Shown here one piece after another: positions 7,578-15,655 of a DNA stretch of 64,000 nucleotides (position 1 is its first letter; every line of letters starts with the position of its first letter). The DNA is taken from the NCBI RefSeq assembly GCF_021462265.1, contig NZ_JAJONF010000051.1:1-64000 (forward strand), read 5' to 3'. The translations under genes were made by a program, and so were the position numbers. This DNA is from Streptomyces shenzhenensis. GTDB lineage: Bacteria; Actinomycetota; Actinomycetes; Streptomycetales; Streptomycetaceae. Under the pieces are notes generated by a model that saw nothing but the letters and a program-made list of their open reading frames with translations, did no database searches and was not told the DNA's origin.

Positions 7578-8528
7578 TCAGCCGTTGCGTGCGTTCAGCG
7601 CGGCCAGATAGGCGTTGTACGCCTCGAGTTCCTTGTCACCGTCCCGGTCGGCGGCCCGGTCCTGGCGGCGGGCCTGGCGCTGTTCGGAGTTGTACCACTG
7701 GAACAGGAGGGCGATCAGCACCAGTACGGACGGGACCTCGCTGAACGCCCAGGCGATTCCGCCGGCCGCGTTCTGGTCGGAGAGCGCGTCGATGCCGAGC
7801 GAGGCGGGCGGATTCCTGAAGGTCCCGACCATCGGCTCCGACGCCATCATCAACGCGATGCCGAAGAACGCGTGGAACGGCATGCCCGCGAACAGCTCCA
7901 GCATGCGCATCAGATGTCCCGGCCGGTGCGGTCCCGGGTCGACGCCGATGATCGGCCAGAAGAAGACGACACCGACGGCGAGGAAGTGCACCATCATCGC
8001 GATGTGCCCGGCCCTGGAGCCCATCAGGAAGTCGAACAGCGGGGTGAAGTAGAGCGCGTACAGGCTCGCGATGAACATCGGGATGGTGAAGGCGGGATGG
8101 GTGACGATCCGCATGTAGCGGCTGTGCAGCAGGGCCAGCAGCAGCTCACGCGGCCCCTTCCGGCCCCTCCCGGCGACGGGCAGCGCGCGCAGCGCCAGGG
8201 TCACCGGGGCGCCCAGCAGGATCAGGATGGGCGAGAGCATGCTGATGATCATGTGCTGCACCATGTGCACGCTGAACATGACCATCCCGTAGTCGTTCAG
8301 CCGGGTGCACATCACGAGCATGATGGTCAGCACCCCGACGACGAACGACACCGTCCGCCCCACGGACCAGGCGTCCCCGCGCCGTCGCAGCCGCACCACG
8401 CCCCACCCGTACAGCGCCAGCGCCGCGACACAGGCGACGAGGAAGAAGGGATCCGCCGACCACTCCAGGCCGCGCCCCAGCGTGAACGGCGGCAGATCCA
8501 TGGTCATGCCGTGCCCGCTGTGATCCAT
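7578..8528 (-). CDS. ctaG: Cytochrome c oxidase assembly protein (CtaG/caa3 type)
   Basis: This 316-residue membrane protein has about seven to eight helices, a His/Met-rich N-terminus (MDHSGHGM) and conserved His residues in membrane segments (SVHMVQHMI, MMVHFLAVG, PFHAFFGIALM). Caa3_CtaG proteins take part in copper insertion or assembly of cytochrome c oxidase. An AGGAG site precedes the ATG. The start region is separated from pfkA by a hairpin repeat, so it is probably transcribed separately. The C-terminus is charged and cytoplasmic. Confidence 0.88.
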   Translation of the reverse strand: MDHSGHGMTMDLPPFTLGRGLEWSADPFFLVACVAALALYGWGVVRLRRRGDAWSVGRTVSFVVGVLTIMLVMCTRLNDYGMVMFSVHMVQHMIISMLSPILILLGAPVTLALRALPVAGRGRKGPRELLLALLHSRYMRIVTHPAFTIPMFIASLYALYFTPLFDFLMGSRAGHIAMMVHFLAVGVVFFWPIIGVDPGPHRPGHLMRMLELFAGMPFHAFFGIALMMASEPMVGTFRNPPASLGIDALSDQNAAGGIAWAFSEVPSVLVLIALLFQWYNSEQRQARRQDRAADRDGDKELEAYNAYLAALNARNG

Positions 8529-8607
8529 GCGGCGGCTCCTGATTCGTGGGGGCTTGTACGTTTACTGCCGACCCCAGAGTAGAACCGCCCCCGGCCGCCG
8601 TTACGAC

Positions 8608-8706
8608 CGGGGGGCACGAGAGCGCCCCCGCAGGGGCGCGGGGCCGTGCCGACGGGCGGCCCCGCCGCGTGGGCGCGACCAGCGCCCACGCACCCGCGGC
8701 CAACGC
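8608..8706. repeat. Intergenic hairpin repeat, copy A
   Basis: The segment between the pfkA stop and the ctaG start has nested inverted repeats: GCGCCCCCGCAGGGGCGCGG and GTGGGCGCGACCAGCGCCCAC, with a GCGCGACCAG core. Related sequences follow other stop codons in this window (12618-12670, 14738-14806, 26511-26562). It probably serves as the transcription terminator for pfkA. It belongs to the abundant GGGGCGCGGGG...GCGCGACCAGC family of Streptomyces intergenic elements (recalled, not searched). Confidence 0.6.
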
Positions 8707-8719
8707 ACGGCCGCAACCC

Positions 8720-9745
8720 TCACAGCACGGTCTCCGCCTCGTCGTACCGCTCGGTCGGAACCGTCTTCAGCGTCTCCACCGCGTCCGCCAGCGGCACCAT
8801 CACGATGTCCGTCCCCCGCAGCGCGGTCATGTGGCCGAACTTCCCCCGGTGCACCGCCTCCACCGCGTGCCACCCGAACCGCGTCGCCAGCACGCGGTCG
8901 TACGCCGTCGGCGTGCCACCCCGCTGCACATGCCCGAGGATGACCGGCCGTGCCTCCTTGCCGAGCCGCTGCTCCAGCTCGACGGAGAGCTGCCGGGCGA
9001 TCCCGGCGAACCGCTCATGGCCGTAGATGTCCTTGCCGCCCTCGTCGAAGGCCATCGTGCCCGCCTTCGGCTTCGCCCCCTCCGCCGCGACGACGATCGC
9101 GAAGCGCTTGCCCAGCTCGAACCGCTCGCCGACCCGGCGGGACAGCTCCTCGATGTCGAAGGGCCGTTCCGGTACGACGATGGCGTGGGCGCCGGCCGCC
9201 ATGCCGGAGTGCAGGGCGATCCAGCCGGTGTGCCGCCCCATGACCTCCACGACCAGCACCCGCTGGTGGGACTCGGCGGTGGTCTTGAGCCGGTCGAGCG
9301 CCTCGGTCGCGACCCCCACGGCCGTGTCGAAGCCGAAGGTCACGTCGGTGACGGCGATGTCGTTGTCGATGGTCTTCGGCACGCCCACGATCGGCAGACC
9401 GGCGTCGGACATCAGCCGGGCCGCCTTCAGCGTGCCCTCACCGCCGATCGGGATGATCGCGTCGAGCCCGAGCTCGGCGACGTGCCCCCTGGCCAGCTCC
9501 ACGCCGTCGCGCAGGTGCGAGGGCTGGACCCGGGAGGATCCGAGGATGGTGCCGCCGCGGGCCAGGATGCCGGCCACCGCGTCGAGGTCGAGCTTGAGGT
9601 AGTCGCACTCCAGGAGGCCCTTCCAGCCGTCCCGGAAGCCGATGACCTCGTCGCCGTGGTCGGCGACGGCACGGTGCACGACGGACCGGATGACGGCGTT
9701 CAGGCCGGGGCAGTCGCCGCCGGACGTGAGGACACCAATGCGCAT
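8720..9745 (-). CDS. pfkA: 6-phosphofructokinase (ATP-dependent)
   Basis: This 341-residue protein of the group III PFK lineage phosphorylates fructose-6-phosphate in glycolysis. Motifs in order are TSGGDCPGLNAVIR at the N-terminus (nucleotide site), GGEGTLKAA around 100 (Gly in the position that favours ATP over pyrophosphate), PKTIDND with catalytic Asp, MGRHTGWIA, and PVILGHVQRGG. The start at 9745 (MRIGVLTSGG) is the family start; an in-frame codon four residues upstream is less likely. It is downstream of gatD on the same strand but separated by a 180-bp gap with a hairpin, so it probably has its own promoter. Streptomycetes carry several pfkA paralogues. Confidence 0.94.
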   Translation of the reverse strand: MRIGVLTSGGDCPGLNAVIRSVVHRAVADHGDEVIGFRDGWKGLLECDYLKLDLDAVAGILARGGTILGSSRVQPSHLRDGVELARGHVAELGLDAIIPIGGEGTLKAARLMSDAGLPIVGVPKTIDNDIAVTDVTFGFDTAVGVATEALDRLKTTAESHQRVLVVEVMGRHTGWIALHSGMAAGAHAIVVPERPFDIEELSRRVGERFELGKRFAIVVAAEGAKPKAGTMAFDEGGKDIYGHERFAGIARQLSVELEQRLGKEARPVILGHVQRGGTPTAYDRVLATRFGWHAVEAVHRGKFGHMTALRGTDIVMVPLADAVETLKTVPTERYDEAETVL

Positions 9746-9862
9746 AGCCCGAAACAACCTTCTCCACGTGGGCCGGGTACCGGACCGCGCTGTCCGGCTG
9801 TCATCGGCGTCACCCTACCGGCGTGAGGGGGGCCTTTCGCACCGGGCGTCCGCCTGCTGGAC

Positions 9863-9886
9863 GCGCCCGCACATGTGAGCGGGCGC
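9863..9886 (-). terminator. Hairpin downstream of gatD
   Basis: GCGCCCGC and GCGGGCGC form a perfect 8-bp stem around an 8-nt loop. It lies 40 bp after the gatD stop and 118 bp before the pfkA start, which fits a stem-only (U-less) actinobacterial terminator closing the murT-gatD operon. Confidence 0.6.
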
Positions 9887-9925
9887 ACTGTCAGGCGGGC
9901 CCCGGAAGCGGCCGTTCCCGAAGGG

Positions 9926-10654
9926 TCACGCAGGCTGCTGAGCGGCCGCGATGCGCTCGTTGCGGAGCGCCTCGTACCAGCGGTCGTCGATGGGCGGCAG
10001 CGCGTTCACGTCGAGCGCCAGCTTCAGCAGCAGGTCCGCGATGAGCGGGTTGCGGGCGAGGACCGGCCCGTGCATGTACGTGCCGAAGACGGTGTCGTTG
10101 TACGCGCCCTCCGTGCCGTCCCCGGTGCCGTTGCCCTTGCCCAGCTGGACCCGGGCGAGCGGGCGGGCGGTGGGGCCGAGCTGGGTGACGCCCTGGTGGT
10201 TCTCGAACCCGGTGAGCGGGGGGAGCCCGAGGCGCGGGTCGATGTCGGCGAGCACGTCACCGACGCAGCGCTCGCCGGTGCCGCGCACGGTCGTCACGTC
10301 GAGCAGGCCGAGGCCCGGCTCCCGCTGCCCGAGGTCGTTGATGAACTCGTGCCCGAGGATCTGGTAGCCCGCGCACACGGAGAACACGATCGCGCCGTTC
10401 TCCACCGCCCGGTACAGGTGCCCGTCCCGGCGCAGCCGCTCGGCGGCGAGCCGCTGCGGACGGTCCTCACCGCCGCCGATCAGGTAGATGTCGCCGGAGG
10501 TCGGGATCGGCTGGTCGCTGCGCACGTCGAGCCGGGCCACGTCGAGCCCGCGCTGCCGGGCCCGGCGCTCCACGACGAGCGCGTTGCCCTGGTCGCCGTA
10601 GGTGCTGAGCAGGTCCGGGTAGATCCACACCAGCCGCAGTTGGTTGTCGCTCAT
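9926..10654 (-). CDS. gatD: Lipid II isoglutaminyl synthase, glutaminase subunit GatD
   Basis: This 242-residue class I glutamine amidotransferase-like (CobB/CobQ GATase) protein releases ammonia from glutamine for MurT, which amidates the D-Glu of lipid II at the inner face of the membrane. The nucleophile Cys94 lies in VFSVCAGYQILG and the catalytic His at about 195 in GTYMHGP. No acid partner is required in GatD. Neighbour murT is 31 bp upstream on the same strand, the standard pair in Gram-positive bacteria. Confidence 0.93.
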   Translation of the reverse strand: MSDNQLRLVWIYPDLLSTYGDQGNALVVERRARQRGLDVARLDVRSDQPIPTSGDIYLIGGGEDRPQRLAAERLRRDGHLYRAVENGAIVFSVCAGYQILGHEFINDLGQREPGLGLLDVTTVRGTGERCVGDVLADIDPRLGLPPLTGFENHQGVTQLGPTARPLARVQLGKGNGTGDGTEGAYNDTVFGTYMHGPVLARNPLIADLLLKLALDVNALPPIDDRWYEALRNERIAAAQQPA

Positions 10655-10685
10655 GAGGGGATCGTCACTCCGATGTCTGATGCGG

Positions 10686-11924
10686 TCAGTTGCCGACGCG
10701 GCGGCGCAGGTCCTGGAAGGCGGTGTAGTTCGCGATGACCTCGATCCGGCCCGGCGGGCACATCTGGACGGCCTGGTCCAGCGACTCGCAGACCTGGAAG
10801 TGCTGGCCCGCGACCTCCAGCCGTACCGCGAGGTCCAGCTTGCGGTCGCCGAGCACGAAGATCGGGTGGCCGGTCAGGCGCGTGTAGTCCACGTCCCACA
10901 GCCAGGAGGTGTCCGTGCCGTCGGCGCCGCGCGCGTTCACCGAGAGGATGACCGGCGCCGGCGGCGGGTCGATCAGCGAGAACGTCTCCAGCCAGCCGGC
11001 CGGGTTCTTGGCCAGCAGCAGTCGCAGGTCGCGCTCCTGGAACTGCACGACGTCGTAGCGCCCCGCGACGGCCTGCACCTGGTACATCCGCTCCAGGGCG
11101 ACCTGCGGCGGCACTCCGAAGACGGCGGCGACGGCGGCCGAGGAGGCGGCGTTCGCCTTGTTGGCACGCCCCGGCAGCTGCAGGTGGATCGGCCAGGCGG
11201 ACCCGTGCGGGTCGAGCACGTGATCGCCCGACAGCACCCAGCTCGGCGTCGGCCGCCGGAACCCGCACTCACCGCAGAACCAGTCGTCTCCGGGCCGCTG
11301 CATCACGCCACCGCAGGACGGGCAGGACCAGGCGTCGTCCTTCCACATCTGCCCGGCGGCGACCCAGATCACGTTGGGGGAGGAGGAGGCGGCCCACACC
11401 ACCAGCGGGTCGTCGCAGTTCGCCACGATGACGGCCTTCGACCCGGCCAGGCCCTCGCGCCAGTTCTCGGCGAGCATCCGGGTCTCGGCGGCGCGGTCGA
11501 GCTGGTCCCGGGAGAGGTTGAGCAGGGCGATGCACTTCGGGTCGGTGTCCCGGGCCACCCCGGCCAGGTACTTCTCGTCGACCTCGATCACGCCGAACTT
11601 TGACTCCGACCCGCCCGCCAGGGCGGAGGTGATACCGGCCGGCATGTTGGCGCCGAGCGCGTTGGAGACGACCGGCCCCGCGGCCTTCAGCGCCTCGGCG
11701 ATGAGCCTGGTGGTCGTCGTCTTGCCGTTGGTCGCCGAGACGAGGGTGACGTCCAGGTTCTGGGCGAGCCGGGCGAGCAGGTCGGGGTCGAGTTTGAGCG
11801 CGACCCGGCCCCCGATCACCGACCCGCTGCCGCGCCCCGCTGCCCGGGATGCCGCCGCGACCGCCTTGCCCGCGGTCACGGCCAGCTTGGCCCGCGGCGT
11901 GAGCGGGTCCGAGTTGCCTGCCAT
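10686..11924 (-). CDS. murT: Lipid II isoglutaminyl synthase, Mur ligase-like subunit MurT
   Basis: This 412-residue Mur-ligase-like protein has the ATP loop SATNGKTTTTRL (near 55), a four-cysteine zinc ribbon (CPSCGG ... CGECGF, about 205-225) inserted in the central domain, and a C-terminal DUF1727. With GatD it converts lipid II D-iGlu to D-iGln. A perfect AAGGAGG site precedes the ATG at 11924, which is preferred to an in-frame start 14 codons upstream. It is divergent from def. Confidence 0.93.
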   Translation of the reverse strand: MAGNSDPLTPRAKLAVTAGKAVAAASRAAGRGSGSVIGGRVALKLDPDLLARLAQNLDVTLVSATNGKTTTTRLIAEALKAAGPVVSNALGANMPAGITSALAGGSESKFGVIEVDEKYLAGVARDTDPKCIALLNLSRDQLDRAAETRMLAENWREGLAGSKAVIVANCDDPLVVWAASSSPNVIWVAAGQMWKDDAWSCPSCGGVMQRPGDDWFCGECGFRRPTPSWVLSGDHVLDPHGSAWPIHLQLPGRANKANAASSAAVAAVFGVPPQVALERMYQVQAVAGRYDVVQFQERDLRLLLAKNPAGWLETFSLIDPPPAPVILSVNARGADGTDTSWLWDVDYTRLTGHPIFVLGDRKLDLAVRLEVAGQHFQVCESLDQAVQMCPPGRIEVIANYTAFQDLRRRVGN

Positions 11925-12074
11925 CAGTTCTCGATCCTCCTTGCGTACGCGCCGCGCCTGAGCCATCCGGCAACGTGGTGTGAGGTCAGCCTATCGAGAT
12001 CCATTCGCACACCCGAATTCCGGCCCGTGCCTGCGCGGCGGGCAGGGCCCGATCCGAACCGTACCCTTACGGCC

Positions 12075-12614
12075 ATGCGACACGGTTCCATTCCGGGCGC
12101 CCGCGGACGGGTCCGGCCTCTCACCCTGCTCGGTGACCCCGTCCTGCACGCCCGTTGCGCGGAGGTCACCGAGTTCGGCCCCGAACTCTCCCGGCTGGTG
12201 GAGGACTTGTTCGCGACGATGTACGCGGCGGAGGGCGTGGGCCTGGCGGCGAACCAGGTGGGGGAATCCCTCCGGGTGTTCGTCTTCGACTGCCCCGACG
12301 ACGAAGACGTCCGGCACCTGGGCCACGTGGTCAACCCCCGCCTGGCGGCGGCGGACGGCGTCACGCTCCGCGGCCCGGAAGGCTGCCTGTCCCTGCCCGG
12401 CCTGGAGGCGGGCACGGAACGCTACGACCACGCGGTGGTGGAGGGCTTCACGGTGACGGGGGAGCCGATCACCGTCCATGGCACCGGCTTCTTCGCGAGG
12501 TGCCTCCAGCACGAGACCGACCATCTGGAGGGCCGCGTCTACGCCGACCACGTCACAGGCTGGCGCAAGCGCAAGCTGATGCGACAGGTGGCGAAGTCTT
12601 CGTGGCGCCGGTGA
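12075..12614 (+). CDS. def: Peptide deformylase
   Basis: This 179-residue protein removes formyl groups from nascent N-termini. All three motifs are intact: GVGLAANQVG (55-64), EGCLSLPG (102-109; metal ligand Cys104) and HETDHLEG (146-153; ligands His146 and His150, catalytic Glu147). The start at 12075 avoids a 16-residue upstream extension without family resemblance. It is a stand-alone gene rather than part of the def-fmt operon, so it is one of several deformylases usual in Streptomyces. It is followed by a hairpin repeat and a convergent tetR gene. Confidence 0.93.
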   Translation: MRHGSIPGARGRVRPLTLLGDPVLHARCAEVTEFGPELSRLVEDLFATMYAAEGVGLAANQVGESLRVFVFDCPDDEDVRHLGHVVNPRLAAADGVTLRGPEGCLSLPGLEAGTERYDHAVVEGFTVTGEPITVHGTGFFARCLQHETDHLEGRVYADHVTGWRKRKLMRQVAKSSWRR

Positions 12615-12617
12615 GGA

Positions 12618-12670
12618 AAAGCCTTCGGGGGCGCGGGGAACCGCGCGATCGGCGCCCGCCGGGCGGTCGG
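12618..12670. repeat. Intergenic hairpin repeat, copy B
   Basis: Immediately after the def stop, GGGGGCGCGGGGAACCGCGCG and GGCGCCCGCCGGGCGG give overlapping GC stems. It has the GGGGCGCGGGGAAC signature of the Streptomyces intergenic family seen at three other gene ends here. It sits between convergent genes and probably ends transcription from def. Confidence 0.55.
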
Positions 12671-12685
12671 CCGGAACCGGACCCC

Positions 12686-13330
12686 TCAGAATCCCGGACC
12701 GCCGACCTTGTCCCCCGCGGCCGCCAGGCGACCCCACAGGAGATCAGCCAGACTCTTGACCAACTGGGCCCGAGTACACGGCCGTTCCCCCAGCCACCAG
12801 TCCCCGGCCGCATGCATCATCCCGACGATCCCGTGTCCCCACACCCGGGCCAGCTGCTGGCTCCCGGGGCCCAGATCCAGCCGCTCCTCGATGACCTGCG
12901 CCAGTTCCTCGCCCATCCGCCGCAACAGCGGAGCCGAGTGCTTCCCGACATCGAACCCCTGGTCGGTCCCCGTGCCGCCCTCCGCGGGATGCATCAGGAA
13001 CCGGTACACCTGGGGCCGCGCCTCGATCGCCGCGAGGTACGTGTCCAGCGTCGCCTCGACCCGCTCACGGCGGTCCGCGGGAGCGTCCAGCGCCTCCCGC
13101 AGCGAGTTCAGCAGCGCGTCCGTGTGCCGCTTGGCCAGCGCCGCGTACAGCCCGCTCTTGTCACCGAAGTGGCGGTACAGGATGGGCTTGGTGATGCCGG
13201 CCTCCGCCGCGATCGCGTTCATGGAAGCCTGTGGGCCGTCGCGCAGCACCACCCGGTCGGCGGCCTCCAACAGCTCGCGCCGTCGGCGGTCGGCGGACCG
13301 CTGCTGTTCGGTCCGCTGTGTGGTGTCCAT
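12686..13330 (-). CDS. TetR-family regulator, probably of fatty acyl-CoA metabolism
   Basis: The protein has 214 residues with an N-terminal TetR helix-turn-helix (AADRVVLRDG ... IAAEAGITKPILYRHFGDKS at about 25-68) and an all-helical ligand domain. The ATG at 13330 follows a GGGGAG site. It is divergent from an acyl-CoA dehydrogenase gene with two operator-like repeats between them, so it probably represses that gene in response to an acyl-CoA. The ligand is not predictable from sequence. Confidence 0.88.
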   Translation of the reverse strand: MDTTQRTEQQRSADRRRRELLEAADRVVLRDGPQASMNAIAAEAGITKPILYRHFGDKSGLYAALAKRHTDALLNSLREALDAPADRRERVEATLDTYLAAIEARPQVYRFLMHPAEGGTGTDQGFDVGKHSAPLLRRMGEELAQVIEERLDLGPGSQQLARVWGHGIVGMMHAAGDWWLGERPCTRAQLVKSLADLLWGRLAAAGDKVGGPGF

Positions 13331-13438
13331 GTGCTCTCCCCACCCCGTGCTGTTATCGGTGACGCCTGCGCAAACTAACACCTGACAGCCATTCGCCCTC
13401 GAACTGGCTGCCGAGGTGACCTCGGGAGTTGACTTTTC

Positions 13439-13476
13439 CTACCGATGAGTAACAGACTCGGGTTACCGCTAGTAAC
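13439..13476. promoter_or_regulatory. Tandem operator-like sites between tetR and acyl-CoA dehydrogenase
   Basis: Two related 15-mers, CTACCGATGAGTAAC (13439-13453) and GTTACCGCTAGTAAC (13462-13476), lie 23 bp centre to centre, on the same helical face. The second is a clean GTTAC-5-GTAAC inverted repeat. They sit between a TTGACT hexamer (13429) and the GGAGG/ATG of the dehydrogenase gene, where a bound TetR dimer would block transcription. Confidence 0.6.
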
Positions 13477-13503
13477 ATATTATGCGCCGCCGCTGGAGGA
13501 GTC

Positions 13504-14730
13504 ATGGCCGAGTTCACCATGGAACTCAACGACGAACAGAAGGAGGTCCGGGACTGGCTGCACGGGTTCGCCGCCGACGTCATCCGCCCCGCGGCCGCCG
13601 AATGGGACGAGCGTGAGGAAACTCCCTGGCCGGTCATCCAGGAGGCCGCCAAGGTCGGCATCTACTCCCTGGACTTCTACGCCCAGCAGTACTTCGACCC
13701 CACCGGCCTCGGCATCCCCATGGCCATGGAGGAGCTGTTCTGGGGCGACGCGGGCATCGCCCTGTCCATCGTGGGCACCGGCCTCGCCGCCGTCGGCGTG
13801 CTCGCCAACGGCACCGAGGAGCAGATCGGCACCTGGATCCCCCAGATGTACGGCGACCCCAACGACGTCAAGGTCGCCGCGTTCTGCTCCTCCGAGCCCG
13901 ACGCCGGCTCCGACGTGGCCTCCATGCGCACCCGGGCCGTCTACGACGAGGCCAAGGACGAGTGGGTGATCAACGGCACGAAGACCTGGGCGACCAACGG
14001 CGGCATCGCCAACGTCCACGTCGTCGTGGCCGTCGTCGACCCGGAGCTCGGCTCCAAGGGCCACGCCTCCTTCATCGTCCCGACGGGGACGCCCGGCCTG
14101 TCCCAGGGGCAGAAGTTCAAGAAGCACGGGATCCGTGCCTCGCACACCGCCGAGGTCGTCCTGGACAACGTCCGGGTGCCCGGGTCCTGCCTGCTCGGCG
14201 GCAAGGAGAAGCTGGACGAGCGGCTTGCCCGGGCCCGGGAGCGGGCGAAGTCGGGCGGGGAGCGGGTGAAGAACGCGGCCATGGCCACGTTCGAGGCGTC
14301 GCGGCCCGCCGTCGGTGCGATGGCCGTAGGCACCGCACGCGCCGCGTACGAGGTGGCCCTCGACTACGCCATGACCCGTGAGCAGTTCGGGCGTCCGATC
14401 ATCGACAACCAGGGGGTGGCCTTCCAGCTCGCGGACATGAGGACGTCCATCGACGCGGCCCGGCTGCTGGTGTGGCGGGCGTCCTGGATGGCGGTCAACG
14501 GGAAGCCGTTCACCGCGGCCGAGGGGTCGATGTCGAAGCTGTTCGCGAGCGAGACGGCGAAGAAGGTGACCGCCCAGGCGATCCAGATCCTGGGCGGGAA
14601 CGGGTACACGCGGGAGTACCCGGTGGAGCGGATGCACCGGGATGCCGCGATCTACACGATCTTCGAGGGCACCAGTGAGATCCAGCGGCTGGTGATCGCT
14701 CGCACTCTGTCGGGGATGCCGATTCGCTAG
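13504..14730 (+). CDS. Acyl-CoA dehydrogenase
   Basis: This 408-residue flavoenzyme introduces the alpha,beta double bond in acyl-CoA beta-oxidation. N-terminal helical, middle beta (AAFCSSEPDAGSDVASM FAD/substrate segment) and C-terminal helical domains are all present. The catalytic Glu lies in YTIFEGTSEIQR and QILGGNGYTREYPVER precedes it. A charged helix of about 25 residues (roughly 235-260, rich in Arg/Lys/Glu) interrupts the middle/C-terminal junction, as in the larger homologues. A GGAGGAG site precedes the ATG. Regulation is probably by the divergent TetR protein. Confidence 0.92.
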   Translation: MAEFTMELNDEQKEVRDWLHGFAADVIRPAAAEWDEREETPWPVIQEAAKVGIYSLDFYAQQYFDPTGLGIPMAMEELFWGDAGIALSIVGTGLAAVGVLANGTEEQIGTWIPQMYGDPNDVKVAAFCSSEPDAGSDVASMRTRAVYDEAKDEWVINGTKTWATNGGIANVHVVVAVVDPELGSKGHASFIVPTGTPGLSQGQKFKKHGIRASHTAEVVLDNVRVPGSCLLGGKEKLDERLARARERAKSGGERVKNAAMATFEASRPAVGAMAVGTARAAYEVALDYAMTREQFGRPIIDNQGVAFQLADMRTSIDAARLLVWRASWMAVNGKPFTAAEGSMSKLFASETAKKVTAQAIQILGGNGYTREYPVERMHRDAAIYTIFEGTSEIQRLVIARTLSGMPIR

Positions 14731-14737
14731 CGCCGTC

Positions 14738-14806
14738 GGGGGCGCGGTGCGCTGCGGACCGACGGCCGTCGGTGGCTGGTCGCGCAGTTCCCCGCGCCCC
14801 CGGACA
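14738..14806. terminator. Bidirectional hairpin, intergenic repeat copy C
   Basis: CGGGGGCGCGGTGCGC at the left pairs with GCAGTTCCCCGCGCCCCCG at the right, and the inner CCGACGGCCGTCGG forms a further stem; the whole is about 69 bp. It lies between the convergent acyl-CoA dehydrogenase and cupin genes and would terminate transcription from both sides. It contains CTGGTCGCGC, the core shared by copies A and D. Confidence 0.65.
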
Positions 14807-14820
14807 ACAGGTGGGCACTG

Positions 14821-15342
14821 TCACCGGTGTTTCAGCGGTGTGAGTTGCTCGATGTCGTAGCGCTGCCGGAGTTCCTCGATCGCCTGGTGGTCGAGGGGCC
14901 CGTCGCTGCCCAGGATCTCCAGCAGCTCCTCGAAGTAGCGCTCGTGATCGGGCGGCGGGGACGACTGGAAGAACATCCTCGCCGGGGTCTCCGTCGGGTT
15001 GGCGAAGGCGTGCGGGCATCCCGGCGGCACGACGATCACCGTGCCCGGGGTCGCCCGCACCACTCTCGTGCCCGAACTCGACTCCCACTTCTGCCAGTTG
15101 TCGGGGGTGCGGATGCGCGGCTCGAAGGCGAGGACGTCCAGCTCGCCGTCGAGGACGTAGAACAGCTCCTCGCTGCGGGTGTGTACATGGGCGCCCACGT
15201 CGAAGCCCGGCGGGACCTCCACCTCGAAGGTGGAGGACGTCCGTGAGTGCGTGCCCGTCACCTTGAAGGTGACGCGCTGGGCCGGCGTGTGGACCACGCG
15301 CCCGTGTCCCGGTGGTACGAGGAGTCCCTCGGTCGTGGTCAT
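14821..15342 (-). CDS. Cupin-domain protein of the rppA cluster
   Basis: This 173-residue single-domain cupin has metal-binding residues in GAHVHTRSEELFYVLDG (motif 1) and PPGCPHAFANP (motif 2). It is the last gene of the rppA - P450 remnant - cupin operon; the P450 stop is 7 bp upstream of its ATG. In S. coelicolor the corresponding position is occupied by a cupin-type quinone-forming monooxygenase acting on tetrahydroxynaphthalene to give flaviolin (recalled). A role in flaviolin-type pigment formation is likely. Confidence 0.85.
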   Translation of the reverse strand: MTTTEGLLVPPGHGRVVHTPAQRVTFKVTGTHSRTSSTFEVEVPPGFDVGAHVHTRSEELFYVLDGELDVLAFEPRIRTPDNWQKWESSSGTRVVRATPGTVIVVPPGCPHAFANPTETPARMFFQSSPPPDHERYFEELLEILGSDGPLDHQAIEELRQRYDIEQLTPLKHR

Positions 15343-15349
15343 GGGCCGC

Positions 15350-15655
15350 TCACCAGGTCACCGGAAGCGTCTCGGGGCCCCGGATCGGCGCGCCCGTCCT
15401 GAAGGGGAAGACCTCCGGGTCGCGGCTGAACCGGGGGGCGTCGGCCACCATCCGTACGTCGTCGTACCAGGTGACCGGCCACGCCCGGCCCTCGCCGTTC
15501 GGCAGCCGGCTCCGGGTGACCGGACCCTCCCGCATCAGTTCGCTCAGGGCGGGGTCGAAGGCCGCCCCCACCCGGTCCGGCACCTCCCGGTGCCGGACCG
15601 GACAGGCGGCCCCGTCGGTGGGGCCGAGTGGTTCGGTGAGCGTCACCCCGGTCAT
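15350..15655 (-). pseudogene. CYP158A-type cytochrome P450 reduced by internal in-frame deletion
   Basis: This 101-codon open frame joins the first roughly 78 residues of a CYP158A-like P450 (DPALSELMREGPVTR, LPNGEG, DDVRMVADAPRF) directly to its C-terminal tail (DPEVFP, then FRTGAPIRGPETLPVTW). The I-helix, ExxR and the heme-binding FGxGxHxCxG loop are absent, so it cannot bind heme as a P450. DPEVFP is normally far upstream of the tail, which suggests two deletions at short matches. It starts in a 4-bp overlap with rppA and remains fully open. In S. coelicolor the full-length enzyme couples flaviolin molecules. Confidence 0.85.
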
